DNA from: Scedosporium boydii
Taxonomy: Eukaryota; Ascomycota; Sordariomycetes; Microascales; Microascaceae
Direction of reading: 5' to 3'
NCBI GenBank assembly: GCA_002221725.1
Contig: NJFT01000082.1
Coordinates: 62,001 to 126,000 of the forward strand
Length of the DNA stretch: 64,000 bases
The translations under genes were made by a program, and so were the position numbers. Each line of letters begins with the position of its first letter. Within the stretch, counting starts at the first letter, position 1. The notes below the pieces were generated by a model. It was not told the origin of the DNA. It did no database searches and saw only the letters and a list, made by a program, of their open reading frames with translations. Positions 11,235 through 21,708 of the stretch are shown here, in pieces.

Positions 11235-13234
11235 TTAGTCCTCTTCGGGGAAGAGCCAGTCACGGGCAGTGCCCTTCTTTCCACCCATTCCATCACCGCC
11301 AATAAGAATGCCCTTGTTACCAGCCCTGTCGGCATTTGCCCCCTTCCTCGAGCCCATCCCATCACCGGCAATGGAGATTCCCTGGTTGCCCAACCTTCGG
11401 CCGGGTGCGGCAGCGTTACCACGAGAGTTTTCTTTCTGCGACGCGGGCGAGTCATCAGTAGCAGCCCAATTGGCCTCCATCATCTTCACGGCCTTCTTGC
11501 GATCCTCACTGACCTTGCGAGGCTGGGGTGTCTGGTCATCCTCAGGGTCGTCGGTCATTGAGAAGCTGGGATCAAACGTCTTCTTGCGGTCCCTTAGGTT
11601 GGTGATATTTCCAAGTGCGTACGGGTCAGGGCCAGGAGAAGGTGCCTTGCCATCTTCATTGTAAACGTGGTTGTCGTACAATCCAAGACCGGTGTTATGC
11701 TTCGTTCCTCTGGGGACTCCAGCAGGACGAGGCTCCGTAGGCTCTGGGCCGTCGTCGGCGAAGTCGAAGTGGTGCTCAGCATCGCGGCGGGGCTTACCAG
11801 CAAGCTTCCGTTGGTTAGCCGGGGTTTCTTCAGCCTCGTTATCCCAGTGACGCACATCCTGGGGGCGGCGGATAGTCCGTGTAGGAAGTGCTTTCTGCGG
11901 CGTCACAAAGTCATCAAAGGACCACGAGCTGTCATGCTTAGACCTGGATCTGCTCCTATCTGTCTGGTCGCTAGCCTTGGGCGTGGTCTCTCCACCTTCG
12001 CCGTGCTCGTCACCCAAAGCAAAGTGCTGGAATCGCTTTGGGTTGGGGCGATAAAGCCGGTCTGACTTCGGTTTGTTGTCTGGGGAATCCTGCTCATCCT
12101 CCACCTCAAATAGACGGCTGGGCTGGAAGTTCTTTCCGGCTCCTGCCTTGGGAGCAATAGGCCTGGATTGATGCTGCGAACGACCACGTCCGTTGTCCTC
12201 ATCTTGGGCTTCTTCTTCCATTTCAAACAGACGACTAGGTTGGAAATTCTTTCCAGCGCCAATCTTAGGGGCAATGGGTCGGGTTTGCTGCTGAACACGT
12301 CCACGGCCATCATCCTCATCTTGTTCGTCGGTTTCAAAGAGTCGATTGGGCTGGAATTTCTTATTAGAACCGGCCTTGGGCGCGATGAATTTGCTTGGTG
12401 ACTGCGAACGACCCCGGCTCGGAGAGCCGTCATCTTCGTCAGTAGGCTCATCGCCCAAAATCTCCGTGAATGATCGCTGGCGAGGTCGAGTACCCGCGTA
12501 AGGTGAAATGATTCTCGCAGCTGCAGCGTCTTCAGCGGCATCTCGAGGGGCAAAAAGCTCGAGAGAGGCGTGAGGGTCGCGAAGGGCGTTCACCGAGTTA
12601 CCGCGCGAGCGGTGGGACACGTCACTACTCTCGGGCGCACTCTCTGCGACGGCGCCTCTGGCAGAGAGACAGGTGGTGATGACCTTGATCTGATCACTGC
12701 CGTCGCGAATGGGCCAGTTTCGACCCGACCTGCCGATAACATCTACTTGTTTGAGAAGCGCACCTTGATCCCAGCTTTGTCGGATCTGCGCGATCTTGCC
12801 CTGTCCGTCAAACGACACGATGTGCATCTATCGCAAAGAAAGTCGCATTAGCAAGGAGGGAAGCGAATCGGAGTTGCTAGAAGTGTAGCTGGAGAGGAAC
12901 GAGACTAAAGGGCAGGGGAGGGCGGTCGCACAATTGGGATGTGGACTTCTCGCTCAGAGAGGAAGTTGTCATCAAGTCCAGGCAAGTACGGTCCACCACT
13001 GCTGACAAAAGTCATGGTCGTCTTGACCTGGATGGCAGCGGCGTTTCGGCCTTCAATGACATCAAGAAAATCTTCGGCAGTCTTCTTGACTTGGTTGCGC
13101 AACGAGTTCAGGTGCTTGATGATATCGGTCGCACCGCGAATCGCGGTCGTAGTCGTGACATAATGTAGGGTAGCGTCCGCGGAAAGCAGCGATGAGTTTG
13201 GCGAAGCCAAGAACTGCCTATAAGTGGAGGCCAT
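11235..13234 (-). CDS. NTF2-like domain protein with repeated IAPKxGxxKxFQPSRLFE motifs
   Basis: Exons are 13234-12932 and 12827-11235, giving 631 residues. Residues 1-135 look like an NTF2-like cone fold: MASTYRQFLA opening, then a junction reading VHIPI-MHIVSFDGQGKI and IRQSWDQGALLKQ, which is typical of this fold. The rest is disordered. Three units of about 39 residues repeat (roughly 246-272, 283-311, 322-350), each with (F/P)IAPK, (K/N)FQPxRLFE and a DED-rich spacer. The C terminus has two copies of a GNxGIxIxGDGMGxxKG motif and ends DWLFPEED. The intron (12828-12931) has an unusual GTGCGA donor, chosen because it alone keeps frame and joins the two halves of the fold. NTF2-like folds serve as enzymes or binding modules; no active site is evident, and the SLiM-like repeats suggest a scaffold. 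The function is unknown. Confidence 0.85.
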
Positions 13235-15209
13235 TGTGTAGAGGTATTCAGCTGATGTGGTGCTGGTGGTTTCTGGTTGTTTGTTCTGTGAGAGAGGCTC
13301 GCCCAGAGGAGGGGGAACCTTGACGAGGCGGGGGATTCAAACAACAGCAGATGAGCAGCGAAATCCTCCGCTAGGAACGCGCGGTGGCGCGGTGGTGTTG
13401 GGGAGGAGGATGTGTCCAAGGTTGTCTCAAGGGGGGCAACCGTGGCAGAAGGCTCGTTGTTTTGGGACTCAAATTGAGAGCTTTCCCGCGAGTGAGAGAG
13501 GAATTGGAGAGCACGCGAAAAAGATGGAGGGGAAGGAGACGAGATGAAAGGGGGGATGGGACGAAGCTGCTTGTTGTTTGTGGGAGTGTGGGTACGGTTG
13601 GCAGTTGCCAATGGGGTTCATCATGCAAACGGAGGGTCCTTCAATGTAAATATTATGGTGCAGTTTTGGTGGGAGAGTGTACACTCACTCCACAGTTTTG
13701 GGAAGGAGAGGTCGAGTCTCAACCGTGGTAGTTTGAAGTGGTCGTGTACGTATACTTCGTACAGAGAAGACGCGCCATTGAACACACCCGTGTCTTTGGC
13801 GCATATTAAAGGAGGACCTAATCCGTTATTTGGAAAACATTCTTGGTCTGTGCCCCAGTTGCTATGGTACTTGACCCTTCGGTTGGCGGACGCCGCGAAC
13901 CTTGTACCCCTGCAAGGAGCTTGGCAACGTGCAAGTATCTCCGCATGGGAGTCTCAAACGGAACTCACTCTTTTTGACGAAGGATCGGAAACGTTCTTCT
14001 ATTTTGCCAGTAGATTCTTCTTCCTCGATCTACCTAGGATCGCGTATGCCTAAGGTACCTTTACCATATATGAGAGATGTCTACCAATATAAAAGTGGTT
14101 CTGCTACACCTTTCCTTGGGGTTACCAAAAGGCCTACTTCTGCAACGGACGTATGTCCTTCCTGGATTACATACATGGGCTGCACGTTCCGACTTGGGCT
14201 TCTCCATACTGCTCCACAATCCGTATTTGATTGCAGCTTTAAGCCGTGCTCTGAAGACCCGCAAAATTTCCCCTGGCGCATTACGCCACGTGATCCGCCC
14301 TGGTGGTCCAGGCCGTTTTGAGTTTCGTACCTTGGGCTAGGCTATTTGGAAGAAATTCTCACGATGTCCTCGTCCGTCCAGCGGGTCGGCAAGCTGGTGT
14401 GCTGCGATCATCGATCCAATTGCATCTATCAACGCCTCGCGGGTACAATATTCTCCTGGGACCACCTGTGACCACCCAGGCACTGGTCTGCCACACCTCG
14501 AGCGGACCAGACCGACGTGATGTTCAATCCCTGCCATTGAACCTAATCGAGAAGTCCAGGATCCCATCCCTGTTGTTTCAACTTGGAGACCCTGTCAGCC
14601 ACCCACCAATACCAGTAATGAGGAAATGATCAGAGGTCGCTTTTGCTCTTTCGGATTCGTACCACTTCACGTCCAACATTGCAGAACAATGGCGATTAAG
14701 TGTCTTCGACTTACTGAAGTAAGCGAATCAAATAGGGGCGTCTCATCGGATATCTCTAGAGGTCTACAACCTTGCGCTGGATGAACTGCCACGAGATAGT
14801 TTCGGTGAAGGAGCTCTTGGGGATACAATCGGCTCCGTATGCTCCATATCAGATCAAGTCTTGTCTATATTAAATCGAATCCTGACCCAAGATCCATATC
14901 CATATCAGATACCCTCCCGTTCCTATGCCAGCTCGCGAACAGTAATATATGTACAAGTCGATGCCGCCATCCCGCATGGACATCAGTGAAAAACATGAAT
15001 AACCACAAGGGAATATTTGAGCATCATTAGCTCGGGCATCTCTCCAAACGCCTTGCTTCCGTCCGACCCATCATATCCCCAAATAGAGTTGCTTACGGGA
15101 AAAAGAGAGAAAAACAAAAGAAACGAAAAGAAAAACGCCGCCCCCGCCTCTGGAGGGTGTGTAACATTAACGTTCAGGTCAATGATTGACAAGATCCTAT
15201 GCATGGCGC
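13235..15209. other. Intergenic region, no supported gene
   Basis: 2 kb upstream of the NTF2-like gene and downstream of the permease. It contains one TACTTCGTA motif (13753-13761). Open frames here lack ATG-initiated, protein-like content, and no exon chain could be built. Confidence 0.55.
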
Positions 15210-17363
15210 TCAACAGAGGAACTTGTAAACCTTCTTCCATCTCGGCCATGCTCTCCTCTCTTCCGTCTCCCTCGCCACCAATATCGGCAGGGCGAACTCC
15301 CTCCTTCCAGTGTCGACATCCATGTCCTGTATGCGCACAATCCTTGTCCGGTAGTAAAGCTTGTGGCACACGTAAAAGCTGCCAACAATCGGCGCTGCCA
15401 TGTACTTGAGGAAGAAACTCTCGGCGAGCTGTCGCGATGTCATATCCCTCCAGCCGATCGGGAAGGCGCCGACCCAGAACTGGGCAACGAGCACGAGGAG
15501 ATTCATTGAGAGGCCAATATACGAGCCTAGTATACCAATCTGGCTGCGGTAGGCGAGGTCTTCGAGCTTCCGGCCCTTGTATGCCCACGCCTTGCGGAAG
15601 CGAATGTGGCAGAGGCATATAGAGCCCCACGTGAAGATGGACGAGAGGCCTGAGGAAGCCAGGAGCCAGTCGAGCACGATCTCCTGGTGTTCCACCTCGG
15701 CAATATAGGAAAGGAGACCGACGATGCCAGCAACGAGAATGGCCATCAGCGGTCGTCCTTTGCGGTCGATGTAGGACAGGAAGGCCGGCGCATGGTTCTG
15801 GTCCGCAAGCGCCGCCATAGTACGTGAGGAACCGAAGACGGCGGAATTCCCCACAGAGAGAACGGCAACGAGGATTACCGCGTTCATCACCGACGGAAGC
15901 ACGGCGATGCGTGCTTTTTCGATGGCGATGACGAAGGGAGAGGCGTTCGCCGTGAGTACGCCGTTCGTGTCGCTGTTCTCCGAAAGAAGCCTTGGCTCGT
16001 TGTAGGGAACTAGAAGCCCCACCAAGGTGAGTGCGACGACGAAGAAGAGGGTGATTCTCCAGAAAACTTGTTTCACGGCGGTTGGTAGCGACTTTCTGGG
16101 GTTCGCCGTCTCTGCTGCCGCCAGACCGACCAACTCGGTGCCGGCAAAGGAGAATGCAGCAGTGACAAAGACGCTGCAGAGTCCCTTGAAGCCGTTGTTG
16201 AACGCGCCGGGGTCATGCCAATATTGGCCACCGATATAGCCTCCGCCGGGATATCCGCCACAGTTTATCACGATGCCAAGTAGACTTGATATTTTTTTAA
16301 CAGATCAGATCAGCCACGGATGCTCGAAGACTTCAGAGGGAGGGAAGGAGGGGGGTGGGGAATAAGGGACTTACATGAAGGCGATAACAGCGATAACCTT
16401 GACCATGGCCAAGGTAAATTCCACCTCACCATAAGCCCTAACCCCAGCCAGGTTGGATCCCATAATTACGAAGAGGAAAAGAGTAACAAACCCGGCCTTG
16501 GCTATATCCTTATTCCAGTATGTTATAGTAATCGTGGCGGCGACAATTTCAAGTGGCATAATTACCAACCACTGAAGCGCGTAGCTAAATGGTAACGATC
16601 AGTGTTAGCAGACAGACAACCCAAGATGGCGTTTGACCAGAAAAGACAGGGCAGGGCAAGCAAAGACTCACTTCCAACCCATGGCGAAACCCCAGGACGG
16701 GTCTAAAAACCGCGTAGAGTAGGACGAAAATGAACCCGCAACGGGGAAGGCCACGGCAAGTTCGGCAAGAGCCTGTGTTGTACAGTAGAGCATGATACCG
16801 ATAAGCGAAAAGGCAATAAGCACTGACGCTGGTCCACCATGGTTGAGCGCTTGCCCAGACGCAACAAAAAGACCCGTGCCTAAGCGAGAAGCATCAGTAA
16901 ATGCCCATACGATAGTCGCCTGGCGACGCTGAGACATCGAACGAGTGGTGATCGGCGACGAAAAAGAGTAGGGGATTGGAGGGGGTATGAAGGGTACTAA
17001 ACACCCCATAAGGACGAACGTACCAATGGAACCTCCAATGGCAATCATCTGAAGATGTCTACCCTTCAGCTTCCGCGCGAGGCCGGAGTGTGCCGTCTGG
17101 AGGGTAGCTTGACGAATATCATAATATCGAATGCCAAGATGGTTTGCTTCCTCGGCTCTCGCAGCAGCTTCGATTTTCGGATCTAGCGGCGTTACACGTC
17201 GGCTCGGATCGCGTCTGAAGCTATTTATGAACCGGGTCGTAACACTATCAAGTGGGACATCGTCGTAGATGGGTTCCCGCATGGTATAACTGCTGCCATG
17301 CGCTACCGAGTCCTCGCGCAACTTGAGGGTCGCCATTTCGATGCTTCGCCCGAGCGGCGCCAT
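15210..17363 (-). CDS. Amino-acid permease of the YAT/GAP family
   Basis: Proton-coupled amino-acid uptake transporter of the plasma membrane. There are four exons: 17363-17024, 16879-16672, 16584-16375 and 16284-15210. Introns are 144, 87 and 90 nt with GTACGT, GTGAGT and GTAAGT donors. The product is 610 residues, the usual size for fungal AAPs. The cytosolic N terminus leads to LKGRHLQMIAIGGSIGTGLF, the family's first-helix substrate motif, which intron 1 splits. Later signatures include ALAELAVAFPVAGSF, MGWNYALQWLVIMPLE, GYIGGQYWHDPGAF, FSFAGTELVGLAAAET and NPRKSLPTAVKQVFWRI. About 12 membrane helices can be read. The C-terminal tail ends WKKVYKFLC, resembling the amphipathic, Cys-ended tails of Gap1-type permeases. 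Substrate range cannot be told from the sequence. Confidence 0.93.
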
Positions 17364-17693
17364 GGTGATCTCTTGCGCAGTAAATGAGAGCGCATCCGTG
17401 GGAGACTCAAGAGGAGAAGAGGGTTTGGAGGTGGTTCCGGTGGGGGGAGAAGTAGTCTAGATATCGCCCCCCTCGAAGCTAGATTCCGAAGAGAATGCCT
17501 TATCGTCTCGCGCGTCTACAATCTACGCGTACCCCAGATGATAAACCTCATGGCCCGGGCCTGGGCCTGGCCAAATTCAAAGAGGCAAGAATAGGGGATT
17601 GGGAGATGTCTCTACAATGTTCTCGTTCCGGTGGCGGAAAACTTCGGCAGCCAGGAATCGCGAGATATCTCTCGAATAAGCGGGTTCGTCTCA

Positions 17694-17721
17694 GAGTGCG
17701 GAGTGCGGAGTGCGGAGTGCG
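17694..17721. repeat. Tandem heptamer (GAGTGCG)x4
   Basis: Four perfect adjacent copies of GAGTGCG, located about 330 bases upstream of the permease start. Confidence 0.9.
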
Positions 17722-18436
17722 GGCCGCAGTTCGAGCGAGCGAACAAAAGTCTATGGCCGGAGGTGGTTTCTTGAAGTTCGGGGATCGAGTCGTCTCGGAG
17801 TCGGGGGCTTTCGCGATAGTTTGTTGGCCAAGTCAAGTGCGGTTCCCTCGGGTCGGTTGGAAAAGTGGTGATGCAATTGGGGGGGAAGAAGTAGTAAATA
17901 CTTTAAGGGATCAAACGGCTGATACTCCGCAATAAAGCAAGTAAGTGATCGCCCTGGCCCAATTCTGAAATGGATATGGTACAAGTGGCTCTCATCAGTT
18001 TGAAAGACATCAAATGCGCAGGGAACTCTGTTGGATCAAATCAATCAATCCGGGTTGAGGGGGTGGCGGGCAAGGCTTATCATCGACTCTGGACCGAGTA
18101 TGACTTTGTACATTGCATCAAATGCAAAACTAGGTTTTTATCATGGGTCATGGGTCGGCTGGGGTGGTCGACCGTACTTAAGTTGTAGATAACGGCGGAT
18201 TTCCTGTAATCTCTACTTCGCAGACCTGGTCGGGAGGGTTGGACAACCGCTAATGATTGACTTGCCTGATTGGGCTAAGATTGAAAAGATGGATGGGTGG
18301 AACAGGGGTCGCTAGCATGGGGAAATGGGGTTGAGCGCCCAGCGAGGTGGCATTATCGGCAACTGGATGAAGCGTGCTGCAGCTCGCGGTATGGTTTTCG
18401 AGGTCGATGGCTCCATTTTGTCGCCTATTTCCGCCG

Positions 18437-19815
18437 TACGAAGTGCGAATCGAGAGCAAAGGTATGCCTCCGCCTTGGCTGCTTGCAACTTCGTATCAAC
18501 ATTGAACTCTTAGGTTACGTCTCAAACGATTGTACGAAGTAAAATAGACAAGTACGAAGTCTGCGTAAAATAGGGCGGCCCGGCCCCAGGGTGGAGGTGG
18601 CGTGGCATGGCGTGGGTCGCACAGCTCGTTATCAAAGCGAGTCTGCCTCGTTTGGAGAACAATATGAAGGAGTGTACCTGTGTAGAGACAGCGCAGATAA
18701 AAGGGCATTTGACGTGGCCTTGTACGAAGTAAACTAGGCTATAGGGTACGCCAATGTACGAAGTAATATTGAGTTCCCCCTATTGTCACCGGATGCAACT
18801 GTGTGGTCTCGACTCTGTTGGCCTGGCCCTCGGACTCACAAAGGGGGAAGAATGAACCAGCTTGCTTTCGACTGGCTCCTTGGGATGAGTGATTGTGAAT
18901 ACCGTACGAAGTACTAGTAGGGACTTTGACCTGTACTTCGTTGGTGTTATCGAGGCTAGACTCGAAGTATTTTATGCAAGAAACGCACATGCGCCAATAC
19001 TTCGTACATCAACAGTCTACGAGGTACGAAGTATACATCATCAATCTCATATCAACCTTGCCCAGATAGACTAGGGTTTGAGTTGATTGCAGATGCACTT
19101 TCAAACCTAACCCTTGTGCCTCGAAGTTCCAAGTCTTGAAGCAGTCAAAGCAATCAACTGTGAACTAACACCCTGAAGAACTGGGGAAGAATCGCCCTAT
19201 TGACTATACTAGTGTGCTCGTATCATTTGATCGAGATCTCCAAAGGTAGATGGCACTGAATCCATCAATCACTCCAGTCGACTTGGCATGTCAATGCTGT
19301 AGCTAAAACATCCGTCCACCGTTAGCTCGCTCCATTGATGAATTGGATTGCCCCCCCCCCTTCACTCAGCTGTACTTCTTCGTGTACTCTCAGGTTGCGT
19401 GCGCTGACTGGATTGCAGTTCTAATCTTACCGACTGCATGGTCCAAAGCGGAACGGGGCCGATGCGAGGAAAATGGACACCAAAACATCAATGGGTCATA
19501 TAATATTAAGATTTGTCCTACGAAGTACGAAGGTATTACCAGCGTATTAAGTGATTGATCCATTTAATCAACCCCATAAACTCGAATCATGCTCACTTTA
19601 ACATTCTTTCCCTTCTGAACTACCATCCCCCAGATATCGAGGCCAAGCCTCCTGATACCCCAGACGAACGGTACTTCGTTGATATTAGTACGAAGTAGAA
19701 GCACCACTTCAGCCCAGATCAGTAGTTCCTGTCGGCTTGGGCACGAAAGATACTGATTGCCGCTAAACGGGCAAGCTCTCTCAGAGATCAGTAGAAAGCA
19801 GTGTAGTACGAAGTA
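18437..19815. repeat. Cluster of TACGAAGTA / TACTTCGTA motifs
   Basis: Full or near-full copies start at 18437, 18533, 18553, 18723, 18757, 18904, 18933, 18998, 19025, 19519, 19672, 19689 and 19807, with a partial copy at 18488. Both orientations occur, and some pair into inverted repeats. Scattered copies of the same word occur elsewhere in the window, nearly all outside coding exons. The function is unknown. Confidence 0.8.
18997..19034. repeat. Perfect inverted repeat built from two TACGAAGTA motifs
   Basis: The arms ATACTTCGTAC (18997-19007) and GTACGAAGTAT (19024-19034) are exact reverse complements, separated by 16 bases. A similar 9-base pair lies at 18905-18913 and 18932-18940. Confidence 0.85.
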
Positions 19816-21708
19816 CTCGGTTCTGGTATATATGTACATGCCTCCTCAGCCCTTGACCAGTCGAGTACATGTACAACAAAATTCCTCGCAGATACAGCCA
19901 GCAACATGCTTGATCCAACGGAACAACGCCGGTTTGAACGAGCCAACAAACTATCTGTCAGCAACCCTAAGCCTGATGGGGCCGACCATTTCTTGAAGGA
20001 AGTCAAGGTTCCTCTTCGCATCTAATCCCAAAGCATCAACGACCACTATAGAACGATTGAGCATGAGTAGCTTGAGCTGTGCAAGACAATGGATCTAATT
20101 CCTTTCGGTCAGCCTGTCCCGATTTAAACGCACTCACCGCTCAAGAGAGAAACCTTCCACCGGCCCAGGGCCCAGGCTCCAAGTTCGGCACTAAATGCCC
20201 CGGTCCAGCCTCGGGCACTTCCGGGCTCTAAGGTGTTCCCCGGGCACAACATACCCACCATCATCGGCATTGAATCAATCCATAGAATAAAGGTTCGAGA
20301 TTGGCATGTGGTAACCGGAGCCTGGTGCTTCGAGTGACTGCGCTGTAGTCTTCACTCGTGGATCCGGACCAGGATGAAGGAAGTCCACAATTAGTGCCAC
20401 GTGATGCGTGTGACGACTTCTGTTCCTCGACGCATGACGGCCTGCATCAATGGCATCGATGGGGGTCGACAAAGCACTGAGCACCGGAGCAAGCTGAATA
20501 TAATTCCAGAGGGAGGGCTCTCCTCCTCAGCAGCATCCATTCACATTTAGACTCCATAGATACGATTTCCCATCCGCGAGACTATCCGCGAGAATGACGG
20601 ACATCACCCCAAGGCTCGAATCGTCACAGCATTCAACATTCTCGAATCTTCCCGCGTGCTCAAGCATGCAATCCCTGAAGACTGAAATGGTCACAGGTTT
20701 ATTAGGCCTAGTCTAGGCCGAGCCTTCTGCTGAACCCCCGCACCTCCGTCCTAGTCTCACCATGCAGTTCTCCATGCGTTTGACACGTCAGTGCAGTATA
20801 TTGAAGGCCCAAGATAATTGGCACGTCACACACCCTAGTTCGGTCTGGTTGGGTGATGATCTCAGTGCTGCTGCACCACTGACCTTCACAATGTCAAGCA
20901 CGGTTGTTTGTCACCATTTTTTTCCCGCGAGATATGAAGGAGGAAGTGGGCAACGAAGGGAAAGGAAAAGGGCCGGAAGTCCGGGAATCATGAGAGCCAC
21001 CATCGCGCAGAATCACTGCATAGACATCAAGCCCCAGTCCAAACCTACGCATACAACAAGAAGCCACACCTGAGACAGACAGCATTCTTAGTTTAGTCAA
21101 ACATGCAGCCGATTGCGGGAAGTAATAGAGCCTGGGCATGACCAGGCCGGCAATTGGCCTTGTCGTTATTCTCTAGTGGGTGTGGGCTCTTGGTTCATGG
21201 AGATCTCACGTCTGATTGCATCGTCAAATGGTCGTGCATAAAATTTCTGCCCAATTCAACCAGCCAGGTGGTTCGACTGAAGTTTGCCCCCGCCTCTTTA
21301 ACGTTTCCATTTTCTTTATATACATTTGATCTTTCCAGCTCCGACCTTGACCAATGCTCTTCCTCCGATGATTTAGGAATCAAGGGAGATTCCAGAATAT
21401 ACGACCCTCGGATACACAATAGGGATACCAAGGAAAATAAAACGCGAGCGTACGAGCGCGAGAGTGATGAGGCGGGGGTTGAGATCTTGGAGTCGAAATT
21501 CATACAACAATTAACTGAAAAAACCCGCATCAAGCTCTCCCTTTACGGGAGGATCCTTGCACCGTCGAAATCATGACACGATCATTCCTATGAAACCTCG
21601 GAGCGTGTTCTTTCTTTCAATTTATTGCCTTACTTTCCCCCCCGTACACTTCACCTCAACTGGTTCGGATCAAATTTCGGATCCGGAAGAATCAAAAGGG
21701 CAGAAACG

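Larger units (their letters stand above)
17364..21708. other. Intergenic region with a dense TACGAAGTA motif cluster
   Basis: 4.3 kb between the divergent permease (-) and the unknown ten-exon gene (+), so it must contain both promoters. No coding potential is supported. It holds a heptamer tandem repeat at 17694-17721 and about 14 copies of the TACGAAGTA motif between 18437 and 19815. The 200 bases before 21709 are T/C-rich, as expected for a fungal leader. Confidence 0.6.
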
